The translations under genes were made by a program, and so were the position numbers. 64,000 nt of DNA from Adiantum capillus-veneris. Its lineage: Eukaryota; Streptophyta; Polypodiopsida; Polypodiales; Pteridaceae. A model generated the notes under the pieces. It saw only the letters and a program-made list of their open reading frames with translations, did no database searches and had not been told where the DNA came from. The stretch lies in contig CM043943.1 in NCBI GenBank assembly GCA_014529385.2, forward strand, positions 102,954,355 through 103,018,354. The letters are read 5' to 3'. This document shows positions 1-11,536 of the stretch, in pieces. Within the stretch, counting starts at the first letter, position 1. Every line of letters starts with the position of its first letter.

Positions 1-18
1 TGAGCGACAGCAGGCCGA

Positions 19-862
19 TTGCGTCAGGAGCTTCAGCGTTGCCTTGTGGGAGGAGAGATTGATCTCCTCATGCTTCAGGAGCACCATCTGTGTGAGAGCC
101 GCATTCAGAGTTGTGGTCAGATTTTTCATGGAAATTATGATACTTTTTGGTCAACTGATTTTGGACCTGGAGGCATCCAGGGAGGGGTATGTATGTATGA
201 CTATTGCGGACTCACTGCAGCAGGCCATTGTGGGTAGAGGGATTATTGTGCTAGGCAGGGCTCAGTGGATTACTATGCAGGTTCAGGGTGGCTTGGTGGG
301 CTTCCTAAACATCTATACGCCCAATGTGGCGAGTGCTCGTGCAGAGTTTTGGTCACAGATTGTTGAGTCTTTGCCACAGGCTGATCATTGGTGTATAGGA
401 GGGGATTTCAACATGTTGTAGGACCCTTCTGACAGGATTGGTGGCAGCCATGCTACTGTGCATGGAGTCCAGTTGGCATCTTGGGAGAGGTTTTGCATGA
501 CTTTGAGGGTCTCGGATACATGGCAGCACTCTGGTTTTGTGAGGCCCCCAGACAGTCTTACCTTCTCTAGATCGGACCACAGAGTGGGAGGAGTGAATCT
601 ATCGTGCATAGATCGCTTCTACACTAGTGACCTCTTCAGTGACATGGGGGGTTCCGTGGGCATCCTGGCAGGGACTTCCTTCTCGGACCATGCACCAGTG
701 ATCCTCATAGTGGCAGACAGGCAGAGGAATGGGAGCACGATGCTCTGCATCCTAGAGAGGGTCTTGTTGGACTCAACACTCAGAGAGAGGGTAGAGGCTC
801 TCTGGACAGAGGGCATGAACAAACATGATTCACCAGCAGAGACAGAGTGGCCTCAGGCCTAG
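19..862 (+). pseudogene. LINE-A endonuclease domain (decayed)
   Basis: The translation shows the exonuclease-endonuclease-phosphatase fold signature of LINEs: QEHHL near the start (metal-binding Glu), GGDFN at about 398-412, and SDHAPV at about 682-700 (catalytic Asp-His). The first part reads in frame 1 (19-237) and the rest in frame 2 (44-862), so a frameshift lies near 190-240. A TAG at 419-421 follows GGDFNML directly, and another TAG ends the frame at 860-862. The very N-terminus is outside the window. The enzyme would nick the target DNA; this copy cannot make it. Confidence 0.85.
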
Positions 863-1304
863 CTCAGCTTAGCCACTTTTTTCTTCAGGAGTCTCTAGCT
901 CGCTGGGCTGCAGCGAGAGAGGCGGAGTAACATCTCAGACAGGGCATTGCTTCACTACAGAGGCTGTAGGAGCAAGACCCAGACAATCCATGGTTGGAGG
1001 AGCAGTTACAGCAGGCTCGACAGGAGCTTGCTAGCACAGAGGAGAGGCGTCATGAGTTTTCCTTCCACCAACAAGCATCTCAGTGGACTTAGGTGACTGA
1101 TAGAGTGACTGGTGCTTTTTTTGAGACTGTGGGGCCTTGGCACTCGCATGCCAAGGTCAGTTAGTTGAGCAGGCTCGATGGGTCAGTTGCTTGTGAGCCC
1201 GAGGATATGCGTGCAGTTACTACTGACTTTTACCGTGAGTTACTGTCGGCTGAGCCTCTCAGTAAAAGCGGCAGGATGCATGCAGGGAGCAGGTTTGGGC
1301 ACAA

Positions 1305-2429
1305 ATGCCTTGTCTTGTGACAGAGGAGATGCGCCAAAGGCTAGAGATGCCACTTCAGCTTGAGGAGCTGCACACAGCTCTGAGGGCCCTCCCTTGTGGT
1401 AGCTGTCCAGGAGAGGATGGATTGACTCCTAGCTTCTTCTTGGAGTACTGGGACCTTCTTGGCCCAGATCTTTGTAGTGCTTTTTGGTACATTTTGCACA
1501 CAGGAGTGATGTCGAACACCATGAGTGAGGGCATGATCTACCTCATTCCCAAGGAGGGTGGCTCCTTGGATGAGATTCGACAATGGTGCCCCATCACCAT
1601 CCTCAACTCAACCTACAAAATTCTTGCCAAGGCTCTGAGTTTAAGGATTCAACCACTTTTAGAGAGCCTTATACATGGGACTCGGACAGGTTTTGTCAAG
1701 GAACGCAGTATCCTTGACAACATATTTACTTTTTGCGAGGCTTCTGCTTTGGCACGGCTCCGTGGTGAGGACCTTCTGATTCTTCTTCTCGATTTTGAGA
1801 AGGCCTACGACCGAGTTGACTAGGACTTTCTAGAGGGCACTCTTTGCAGGATGGGCTTCTCAGATGCTTGGATCAGAGGGGCGTCAGCTTTGTACAGACA
1901 GGCTCACAGTCAGGTGCTTTTGGCAGGGACGAGAGGTGAGCGCTTCATGCTCACACGCTCGATCAGACAGGGCTGTCCTCTGGCCCCCTTTCTCTTTCTG
2001 TTGTATGCGGAGGTGATGAGCAGATTTTTGGTGTCACAGCAGGTTGGTCTTTGGGGCTTAGCACTCCCTATTTTGGGAGAGGAGCTAATGGATGCTGAGT
2101 TTGCCGATGACTCAGCCTTGTACTTAGATGGCCAGGAGTCCAATCTTCACAGATGTGAGCAGGCTTTGGAGACTTTCTCTAGTGCATCAGGCACACTGAT
2201 CAACTGGAGAAAGACAGTGGCTTTCTCGGTTGGTAGTGCTCCTATGCCAGATTGGATGACAGGAGAGGGTTTCAGGTGGATTCCCCCAGGGACTGAAGTT
2301 CGATACTTGGGTTGTCAGGTTGGTTTGGACTTTTGTCTCTCGAGCAATAGATTGCTCCTCTTCTTCTGTCCATCAGGAGAAAGCTGTTACATTGGAGCTC
2401 AGCACGTCTGTCGCTTGTTGGTAGAGTAG
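1305..2429 (+). pseudogene. LINE-A reverse transcriptase domain (decayed)
   Basis: One frame carries the RT palm and fingers. PGEDGLTPSFF is the N-terminal box, LDFEKAYDRVD contains the first catalytic Asp, RQGCPLAPFLF is the conserved turn, and FADDSALYL at about 2100 holds the catalytic Asp pair. The frame is broken by a single TAG at 1821-1823, exactly where LINE RTs usually have Trp after DRVD, so TGG to TAG is the likely change. After 2429 the frame ends in a TAG cluster. The family copies LINE RNA into DNA at the nicked target. Confidence 0.92.
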
Positions 2430-2890
2430 TAGTTGCCAACCAGGTGCTGTTGGTGACTATGTGGTACATCACTTCCTGTTGGATCTTCTCGAGTTCTTGT
2501 ATCAGCCAAGTAGAGAGGCTGATCAAGAACTTCCTTTGATCAGGACGTGACACTCAGATGGCCTGAGCCAAGGTGGCTTGGTCAGTCATCACGCTTCCTT
2601 GTTCTCAAGGAGGGCTTGGGATCATTGATCCAGCACAACAGAGCAGAGCCCTTCTAGGGAAGCTCATAGTCACAGGACTTCTTCCAAGTGAGGAGCCCGG
2701 GAAGGAGTTCTTGTTGCTGAGGCTTCATGCCAGGGTGCCTCAGTAAGGAGGCCCTTGGCAACCTTCGACCAGATGGATCTTTACAGAGATGCGCCGAGTT
2801 GGTTTGAGCAGGAGACTGGAGGACCGCTTTGCTATGAGTTTTCTTCGTTCTTGGGAGCTCTTACGGCGTGGCCTAGAGAAGTGACAGCCG

Positions 2891-3748
2891 ATGTGCACGG
2901 AGGAGCGCCTACGGCAGCCCCTCGTCTGGAACCCCATGGTTAGCACTCAGAGAGGCCACTTGGTTGGTAGTCAACCGCATGTTTCCTGGGGTCCCATGGC
3001 AGCAGGTCCAGCGTGCTCTCTGGGTGAGTGGCTAGAGTTCACAGGTTTGACAAAGGAGGTACAGGGTTACCAGCTGCAGGGCATGAGAGGGGTGCAGAGC
3101 ATGTGTCAGGACATCTCAGAGTCAGTTCCAGCTGAGTGGCTCAAGCCTCTCGAGCTAGTAGCACCTCGGTGGATGGGAGCCTTCACACAACTGGAGGTTC
3201 TCATTTCAGTCAGGCCCTACTCAGAGACAGTCCCAACCCTGTTCTTCGAGCTTCAGGGTGGGGGACGAGTACAACGAGTTACAGTAGAGGCCCTGCAGGT
3301 AGCGGAGTGCTATTTTCAGAGGATCCGAGTTGTGGGCATCTGTGGGAGGACTTGCGTCATAGACCCTGACCCAGCAACTCTTGAGACTGGTCACTCGAGG
3401 CTTTGGGATTGGGAGTGCTGTCCACTGGCACGAGTACAGTGGGATCCTGGTGAGTGGCTATGGAGGGACCCCTTCTCTTCTGCAGACCACCCAGGAGTCC
3501 CCTTCTTTCAGTACACTGTTCGGCTTGGACGTCATATACTGGCAGCACAGAGAGAGGCCCTTCCAGCTGCAGCACGTCATTGGAAGGAGGAGGGCCTCAC
3601 ACTCGAGTTCTTGGCAGCCTTTTGGCAAAGGCTGTGGGACTCCAGACAACCGAGGCACGTCTCTTTGTTTCAGTGGCTAGTTGCACACAGAGCTACAGCA
3701 GTAGGGAGCTGGCTTGTGCATAGTGGCCTCTCGGCTGCATGTGCATAG
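2891..3748 (+). pseudogene. LINE-A C-terminal domain with zf-RVT-like end
   Basis: This open stretch of about 285 codons lies downstream of the RT. Its last 60 residues (RHVSLFQWLVAHRATAVGSWLV) match the zf-RVT region of plant LINEs, in which a W.L.HR pattern precedes a Cys/His zinc cluster. The codons after 3748 still show scattered Cys and His beyond a TAG, so the zinc cluster itself is decayed. The middle part (about residues 30-200) is poorly conserved and I can assign nothing to it. The domain is thought to bind LINE RNA or target DNA. Confidence 0.65.
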
Positions 3749-3760
3749 AGTCGTTACTTC

Positions 3761-4142
3761 ATATCATACAGTGTTCTGGACCATGCAACAATTTTTTTGC
3801 TCAAGGTTTTTCAGATTGAGTTTTCCTCCTCTCTTATGCCTGCAGGAATACCCAACAAGTATAACACTTGTAAGGAATTTTATGCAGAACAGAGTCTTAT
3901 GACCAATCGATCATAAGCTCATGGGTATGTATATCACATTTTCTTCACCAATTCAAATCCACCAAAAACAGTGTAAAAAATGTCAAAAAATAGTGTCTGA
4001 TTACCGTTGTTGAAATGTGTAGTAGCCCCAACCCTTCTTATGTGCCGCTTTGAGGCCACCAAAATATGCTACACTCTGCAATTTTGGGTGATTGATGGCC
4101 GTTGTGTGATAGGGTTGTTTGTCGCAAGAGGAGGTGTGCAAT
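3761..4142. other. No gene seen
   Basis: This is the probable LINE 3' tail grading into unique-looking AT-rich DNA. No domain or repeat was recognised. Confidence 0.5.
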
Positions 4143-4162
4143 TGTGTGTGTGTGCGTGTGTG

Positions 4163-4254
<92 letters not shown>
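4143..4254. repeat. Compound microsatellite (GT)n(GA)n
   Basis: An imperfect GT run, with a few GC steps, passes directly into an unbroken GA run of about 49 bases. Open frames here encode only Cys-Val, Thr-His or Arg-Glu dipeptide strings and are not genes. Confidence 0.98.
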
Positions 4255-4259
<5 letters not shown>

Positions 4260-4645
4260 AATAGGGTAGCAATAGCCTCACGTGTATGTGTGTGGGTGTT
4301 AATGTATGAAAAGACTCAGCTGCATGCGCAGGTATGATGGGGGCTCGAGTGGCAGTAGGTATCCATGTGGGAGAGCGTTATGCCTGTGTGTAGGGAGTTT
4401 AGGGTGGGCTTATAGTATTCTATGCTTGGAATTTTATAATTGTAGCTTACCAAATCCACATTTGGTGCTTTCATTGCTCCCATGCGCTCAAGAGAGTCAG
4501 GGTAAGGCGCCAACTGTTTGCCTACCTTTATCAGGCATGCACCAATTGATGCTCTTGATTATTTTTAACATTTTTGTTTGTCCATACCCACGCTAAGTGA
4601 GTTTTCTTGAGTGAGGTTCATTTACATATTTTGTTGGACTTTTAT

Positions 4646-4648
<3 letters not shown>

Positions 4649-4706
<58 letters not shown>

Positions 4707-4707
4707 G
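4649..4707. repeat. (GA)n microsatellite
   Basis: A GA run with one GG interruption near 4691. No coding meaning. Confidence 0.97.
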
Positions 4708-4808
4708 GATGGAGGTACCAACATTTTACCACACCAAAATGCTTTTCAAATAGTATTGACCAAGAATTTCATCATGAATTTTCCAAGATCTTGACAAGGA
4801 CTCCCCCA

Positions 4809-4813
4809 GATAG

Positions 4814-4884
<71 letters not shown>
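4809..4884. repeat. (GATA)n(GA)n microsatellite
   Basis: About six GATA units pass into a GA run of about 50 bases, suggesting GA expansion at the edge of a GATA tract. Confidence 0.97.
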
Positions 4885-4888
<4 letters not shown>

Positions 4889-4982
4889 AAGAGACAGATA
4901 GAGTGCCAGAACAAGAAAAACCTGCCTATCTTTTAGATTCTCTTGTGGTATTAATATTGTACTTTCGCCCAACATATCCAAT

Positions 4983-4984
<2 letters not shown>

Positions 4985-5061
<77 letters not shown>
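4985..5061. repeat. (GA)n microsatellite, about 38 units
   Basis: An uninterrupted GA run of about 76 bases, long enough to be unstable. It lies in a stretch with five GA tracts within 1.3 kb. Confidence 0.98.
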
Positions 5062-5064
<3 letters not shown>

Positions 5065-5345
5065 TGACACCAATTGAGGGCCGGAGTTTTTGGAGTTGAA
5101 ACCACTCCAAAAGGACTTTGTATCAATTTTCTCTTCAATCAAAGAGCATTTAATTGCTTACAATGCTAAGCACACTTCTTGATGATCCAACTAGAGAGAT
5201 GGAGACTCTAGAATTTGACAACATCTTGTGAATAGACTTGATCTGCAATTAACTCTTAGGACTCAATCTCAAGGCCTTCAACACCTCACAAGTGATAAGA
5301 TCTATGGAGATCAAGTATTCAGAGGAATACATAAGCATCAAAAAG

Positions 5346-5396
5346 TAATAACCTTTTCTATTGTTAATTAGCATCAAATGTATACTTAGCCATGGA

Positions 5397-5437
<41 letters not shown>

Positions 5438-5560
5438 GATGAGCCTTGAGAAGAGCATAAAGAAGAAGTAAAAACCTATTCTATTGTTATTTAGCACCAA
5501 TAGTATACTTAGCAATGGAGACGAGAGAGAGAGAGAGAGAGAGAGAAGATGATGAGCCTT
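5346..5560. repeat. Imperfect tandem duplication, period about 122 bp, each copy with a (GA)n tract
   Basis: The segment starting TAATAACCTTTTCTATTG at 5346 recurs at about 5468. Each copy runs through TATACTTAGC, ATGGAGA, a GA tract (5399-5433 and 5523-5546) and GAAGATGATGAGCCTTG. The GA tracts differ in length, so they have changed since the duplication. Confidence 0.9.
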
Positions 5561-5579
5561 GCGAAGATCATGGAGACCT

Positions 5580-7839
5580 TCCTTTAAACTAAGGATGTAT
5601 GGAGCTTCAATGGCCAAGAGGATAAAAGTACCTCTGCTCTCTCGGATGCAATCCCACAGAAAAACAAAAAAATATCCCTTTTGCGATCCTCAAATTGAAA
5701 AAGTATGAGCATGAAAGTTATTCATCTCATTGTTTCCATTAAGACATGTGAACCATTTTTTAAGAAACAACTTCTTTTGAGGCTTGTGGACCATATCCCT
5801 TATCTCCACATATATTTATGTTTATATGTGTGGATAATAAGAACTTGGTTCCCATTTCCACCTTTTGGTCAGCCATACTCTCCACTTTCTAAGGATTTTA
5901 GGATCCCTTTTGGACTCTCGTAATATCGCATTTTCATCCTATAAAATCCCGATTGAATCCTTATTGAGTTCCTTTTGCACTTCTATAAAATGCATTCACC
6001 TTTTTAAATTCTCAAGTCTTAGAATACATTTTATTACCCATTTTATAATATTAGCCCTTTTGTTATTTTCTATTTTCTCTCACTAGAATGGCCAATTTTT
6101 TTTTGAGAAAATCATTCTTGTAGACTGAAATTTAAATGTGGTGACATTACCTTGCCCTTGAAATCATAGTCATCCTTGGTGATGCATATATATAAGAGAG
6201 GTATCCTTGGTCCATTGGCTTTTTGCTCAGGATCCACATTTATCACATTGACATCTTTTAAGAGTAGATGACAGATCTACTTGGCACTTGGGAGAAAATT
6301 TGCGACAAGTACGTCCACCCATTTAGCAATAGCACATTCCTTATGTCCATGTTTAAAAGATTTCTTTTGGAAACTTCACTTCTCCTCTGTCTTTCCCATG
6401 CAAAGTCCACCCTTTTGATTTAGGCAATTAGCCAAGGGAGGCAACAGACGACTGATCACTCACCTACGGCTTTTCTCGCATTAGCATCTTCAAAATAAAA
6501 ACAAATAATTTTCTTGTGCCAAGACCTTATGGTCACAAATGAGCAAAATCTGTTCCGCACAAATGGCTGTTGAGGGAAAAGGGCCTCCAAAAAAATGCGA
6601 TTGTCGCGATTGTCTTCAGTTTAGAGCTTGAGGCAATATTCGATTGACAAACAAAAATCACCTATCTTCAAGAACCTATCTTCAAGCATATAAAAAAATC
6701 TTCAAACTATTGATCTTGACCATCACTTGTAGTACCCAAAGACCATGAATAATAGATTATTGGCAGACAAGTGATATATCTTTAACCCACCCTATCTTCT
6801 TGCCAAGAGCTCCGATCAGTGAGCTACAAAGATAGGTCTGTAAAGCCCATCAAGACATTCAAAATAGAACTTTAAATCTGAAAATTTTCAGCTTTGAAGC
6901 ATCTCCACCATTGTGCACAAAAAGTACTAAAACTGCCCAAAAAACCACATTTTGCATACATGTCTTCAATGCACTTCCGTCCGTCGCATTCCACAGTATC
7001 CAATACCCATCATGATCCCTTTGCTTGCACATAAAATCCATGTACTTGGGACTTCATTGGGTCAACCATCTTTGGTTGTACCATCGTTGATGGCTTCTCA
7101 GAGAAAACTCTCATATATAGATCTACACGCACAGGAACAATCACAGGTTCTTTTGACACAATAGATCTATGAGCATCTTTGATAGTTATGCATATGGATT
7201 ATGTGTATGCTGGCACGGATTTTTTGTTGTGAGCTCTATTAAGAGCAATTTACTCCCCACAAGAGATGAGTTAGGTGATTGTATGCCTACACACTTGTTG
7301 GCGCATGTTTGAGTGTGCATGCCCAACATCTTGTAGCAATTTTACAACCCAAGTATGTTGTATTGCAGATGCTACCTTTGTACACCCTTATGGAGCTGAT
7401 TTTGGATTGTTTTGGCACTCTCAATCGTTTTTGAGACTCGGTCCAGAAGAGCCCTTTTTGAAACTGTGGCTAGTTGTGTCAATATAACCTTTTGTGAGGG
7501 TTCTTGCATGAGGTTTTTTGAATACGATCACTGGGGGGGCTGACTTACCCAATGTGAGGTGTATTAGGTTGTAGGAGATCCCCATTCATGGCCTTGCCAT
7601 ATGATATATTGATATAGAAGGGTATAAGTGTTTTGATGCCAAGTTGACAGCCTTTCAACACAATTCTTTTGAGCAATATATGCCAATTAATGCCTTGTTA
7701 GCACTCTTTTTATATTTCATGCATTGATTTTTTGAGTTTTGATTGAGATTTTGATCTCTATACAAAGGAGACTCTATCAAAATTTCTACTAGTATTTCAT
7801 CATAAATTCCTAGTCTTAGTCTCTTATATTTTCTCTTGT
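5580..7839. other. Long stretch without a recognisable gene
   Basis: This is AT-rich DNA with only short chance ORFs. Nothing matches a transposase, RT, gag or host domain that I can recognise. The last 300 bases may be the leader of the copia remnant that follows, but I found no LTR or tRNA-Met primer site there. Confidence 0.6.
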
Positions 7840-9880
7840 CAATTATGACTAGAACTTCTACAAAAAAATATTATATCAAGAAGTTTGATGGCACAAACTT
7901 CACAATATGTAAGCACCATATGCTTGATGTCTTGGTCAATAAGGCCCTTGTTGTGCCATTGGAAGAGCATAAAAAGTGTGTTTACATTGATGATTAGTGG
8001 GAGGAGCTTCATGCTCATGCTATTGGCAACCATTTTTATGCAATTTTGTGAGTCTAGAACTTTTACATCTAAGGACTCAATTTGGATGATGAAATGAAAG
8101 CCATTTTCCTACTATGCTTATTGCCTTTGTTGCGGGACACATTGAGCACTTCCATTAATAACTTTTTCCCTCAGAGGAAAACTTGTTTTTAGTGATGTTA
8201 CTAGTGCTTTACTCACAAAAAAGATTATACATCATTGGCATGGTGATGCATATATGGCTAGTGATAGTTGCCTCATGCAAAGAGGTCATGGTTGTAGTCA
8301 TGGTCGATCACAGGATCACAAGAATGTTTGTAGCAAGAGTCGTGGACATGACGTGTGCAATGTAAATGCTATCATTTCCATAAGAAAGGAAATTTGAAGA
8401 AATATTTTTGCATTTTGCAAATTAATAAACTAAATCCATTGTCAAATTTAACCCACCTAAGAGTAGTGTGAAAACTAAGGAGCTCAATGTAGTTGAGTCT
8501 GCACCAGTTGAGGTTGTTCTTGACATGTTGCAGTCATCAGATGTCTTGATATTCACTGCTAACTTGATTCCATATGCATTATTGTCTCTTGACGAGTGTT
8601 ATGCAAAAAAAATTGATCATTAACTGAAGTGCGAGTTTCCATGTTACTCCCCATAGGTAATGATTCTGTAGTTATGATTCTATGCATGGTTCTGTCAAGC
8701 TAGGTGACTTGTATCAGCTTGAAATTTGTGATATTGGAGATGTGAATTTATGTATGTGTAATGACATTGAATTTTTTCTTTGAGGTGTTAGACATGTGCC
8801 AAAGTTGACTAAGAGCTTACTGACAGCAATTCATCTTGATGATTTATAATATATTGTAGTCTTTGGCAATGGCTCCTAGATTATTCACAAGTGGAATTCG
8901 GTCATCTTGAAAGGTGAGCGGTCTAGCTCAGTGTACTTCTTTTATGTCTCTTTTGTGAAGAGAATTCTATTTATATTGTCGAGCTCCCTTCTATAGAGTT
9001 GTGGCATAGCTGGATTGGTCATATGAGTGATAAAGGAATTAAGAAACTTCAGTGTTTGGGCTACTTAATTGTCTTAAACTATTTTGATTCTAGTTTGGGT
9101 AAGCATTGCATTTATGGCAAACAGACCAAGGTTACCACTTTTCCATTGAACAAACAGTTAGGGAATCATCGAGACTTGGTACATAGTGATCTATGGGGCC
9201 CATGTTGCATATATCTCTAGGGGACCAAGGGGGAACATTATATTTTCTAGCATTCATAAATGACTCTACTCATAAGGTTTGGGCCTATCTCTTGAAGAGG
9301 AAATATAAATTTTTTTCTACAGTTCAAAAATTCCTTTCTGCAATGGTAGAGAACCGGTCAAGCAAGAAGTTGAATGGTTTGTGTATTGACAATGGGAGGG
9401 AGAGTATGTCTCCATTAAGCTCATAAATTTTTGTAGCAAAAGAGGCATTTGGTGATAGTTTACTACACCATATACACTTGCTCAAATTGAGATTACTAAG
9501 CATATAAATAGAAAAATCCAAGAGAGAGTCATAGCCATGTTGTCTATGGTAAACTTACCTCCAGATTTTTGGGGAGAGGATGTTATGACATTAGTATACA
9601 TCATAAATTTGCCTAGTACGCCATTGAACTATGAGATTCCATAGGAGATATAGACTGGCAAGAAGCCAAACCTTAAATGCTTATGTGTATTTGGTTTTGA
9701 GGAATTATTTCATGTTCCTAAATAGCTATATTATATGCTTGATCCAAAAATCACACAAATGCATCTTCATTGGATATGGTATAGATGGAGAGATGGGATA
9801 TTGCCTCTGGCATCCAGAATTTAGAAAGCCATGCACAACTCACAAGTTATCTTCATTGAGTCAAATATTCATAGATAGCT
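7840..9880 (+). mobile_element. C1: Ty1/copia remnant, gag through integrase, broken
   Basis: Parts in order: copia-type gag from about 7840 (residues like YYIKKFDGTNFTICKHHMLD), a zinc-knuckle trace near 8360-8420 (Cys-x-Cys, His, Lys-rich), a GAG-pre-integrase domain at about 8990-9190 (LWHSWIGHMS followed by HSDLWGP), and an integrase core at about 9180-9720. The RT and RNase H half is absent because the element stops where the LTR of C2 begins. It is old, with many breaks. No LTR of its own was identified. Confidence 0.8.
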
Positions 9881-9884
9881 TGTC

Positions 9885-9958
9885 AAATGAAAGGAGCGGA
9901 AGCTAGGGAGGATGATGACGGTGAGGAGCCATGGTTGGAGATGGCATGCATCAGGTGA

Positions 9959-9990
<32 letters not shown>

Positions 9991-10173
9991 AAATCAACAC
10001 AATATAAGATAAACCACTCTATTTTGTATTGCTAATTATCAAAAGCTTTACATATAGAGAGTTAATAAAGTTGCCATGCTAAACTCCACTAAATTGGTGG
10101 TATGCAGTTGCATGCTATAAGAGAGTGTTTCCATGGGTTTAGAATTAAATAGACAAGGGTTTGGAAACCCACA
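9885..10173 (-). repeat. C2 3' LTR
   Basis: Reverse-complemented, this starts TGTGGGTTTCCAAACCC after a TGGGGGAT-type polypurine tract and ends near AGCTAGGGAGG. It follows the C5 LTR word for word in places (CATGGAAACACT, AGCATGCA, ATGGC). It contains a GA/CT microsatellite (9960-9986) at the same place as the CT tract in the second C5 LTR. Confidence 0.75.
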
Positions 10174-11318
10174 ATCCCCCACTCAAGTTCAAACTAGACA
10201 TGCCACTCTCATGATACCTCAAGTTTTTGGTGTACACGTCAACCGTGAGTTTTAGGTTCTCTCACAACCAAGGGTTTTGGTATACTCATAACCTAGTGCT
10301 TATTATGATAGTAGCTACCAACATATGGAGTTTTAGGTTTACTTCAAACCTTGGGTTTAAGGTGTACCCAGTAACATCATGAGACATTGATGCTTTACAA
10401 AAAATAGGACTTGAAAAGAAATTGATGTTTTTGGGAGGTCATACCACGTATGTGTGGCAGTGTCTAACCCATAGAATTTTTTGACTACATGGCAAAGACT
10501 GAAGCTAAAATAATACTTTCACAAAAAAAAATATGTTTATGTTGACAATAGACAAATCTATGACACTAAACTGGTAGAAACAATTTGTGAAGTCTTATAC
10601 CATAATCTTGAAGCAAACATTCTTGATATATGGCCATCATCAACACTTGAACCACTTGTTAAGCTCTGTTTTTTTAGATAGCATGTTGATATGCTTTTGG
10701 GGCCCATTATGTGTTGCTATCATTACTTAATCCACACTTACCATTGGTTCCATCCTTGCAGTGTTTTGAAATGCTGGTAAAAATGCCTATTGAGTTGCCT
10801 TACTGTCGGATGGCGTTTCAAAATTCTCAGTGCAAACTTCACCTTCTTTATTGCCTTGGTAGAACTTTTTCATGAGCAGCTTTTCAAGATGCTGTAGAAA
10901 TTCTGGGCAATTTCTCCCACTGTTGCCAAAAAAGTGTGCTTATTTAATAGCTCTTTAGAGAGCCTTTTGGAATGTTATGCTAAACTACCCACGACCCTTC
11001 AATGCCTTTTGATACTCTTGCAGGGTTTCTAGTCCACCACATCGTTTTTAGATGCTACAACTGCCACAAAGCAAGTGCTCCTTGTTGCATGTAGCTGCAA
11101 CTCTCGATTTTTCCTGGTGTTTTGAGATGTCAAAAAAAATTGTGGCATTTCAAAAATGCTATATGCAAAGAGAAACGCCACGGCTACACCACCTGGGGAT
11201 GCTTTTGTCTTGGGTTTGGTGCAGATGCCTCCTATTGCTTGCTGCCAACAATGGCATTTTGAAATGCCGTATGCACAGATTGCCTTCTCCACTACCTAGT
11301 CTTTGTTTCTCCTTTCCT

Positions 11319-11334
11319 AGGCACTGATACTACA
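11319..11334 (-). promoter_or_regulatory. C2 primer-binding site (tRNA-iMet type)
   Basis: The - strand reads TGTAGTATCAGTGCC, close to the common copia site TGGTATCAGAGCC that pairs with initiator tRNA-Met. It lies three bases from the edge of G1. Confidence 0.6.
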
Positions 11335-11337
11335 TGT

Positions 11338-11500
11338 TGTGAGTGGGATGGAAACACACAGAACGCCTCTATAATGACCCGACACACACTCTTGGAAGGA
11401 TATATACACACACTATGGGGCACCACTCGGCTAACACAACACACCTGACCGAGACAGGGAACACACCTATGGAGTGAGAGAGACTATCCGTTTGCCCACT

Positions 11501-11536
<36 letters not shown>

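Larger units (their letters stand above)
1..3760 (+). mobile_element. LINE-A, L1-like non-LTR retrotransposon, 5' end cut by window edge
   Basis: The order of parts is apurinic-type endonuclease (about 1-862), helical linker (about 863-1300), reverse transcriptase (1305-2429) and a C-terminal domain ending in a zf-RVT-like segment (2891-3748). This order is that of plant L1-type LINEs, which nick DNA and prime reverse transcription at the target. Key motifs seen are GGDFN and SDHAPV in the endonuclease and FADD in the RT. The element is dead: the reading frame changes several times and in-frame TAG stops occur. No poly-A tail or target duplication could be fixed at the 3' end. The start of the endonuclease and any ORF1 lie left of the window. 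Confidence 0.9.
9881..11334 (-). mobile_element. C2: internally deleted Ty1/copia element, related to C5
   Basis: Read on the - strand, this has a primer site (11319-11334), a leader rich in AAATGCT/AAACGCT-like words, a short middle, a 3' UTR and the 3' LTR (about 9885-10173). The 3' UTR and LTR match C5 (52030-52614), including the block before the LTR that ends in a G-rich polypurine tract. No gag or pol is recognisable, so this looks like a non-autonomous or deleted copy. The 5' LTR is missing because G1 begins immediately beyond the primer site. Confidence 0.75.

Noticed and set aside
2755-3723. Several overlapping frames of 60-100 codons beside the LINE-A C-terminal frame
   Set aside because: The frame at 2891-3748 has the zf-RVT-like end; the others are shadows in GC-richer DNA.
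4069-5142. Frames encoding long Ser-Leu, Thr-His, Cys-Val or Arg-Glu strings
   Set aside because: These are translations of GA, CT and GT microsatellites. The same holds at 27531-27723, 34242-34698 and 57060-57130.
7500-7840. 5' LTR of copia C1
   Set aside because: No primer site of tRNA-Met type and no partner LTR could be found, so no LTR is claimed.
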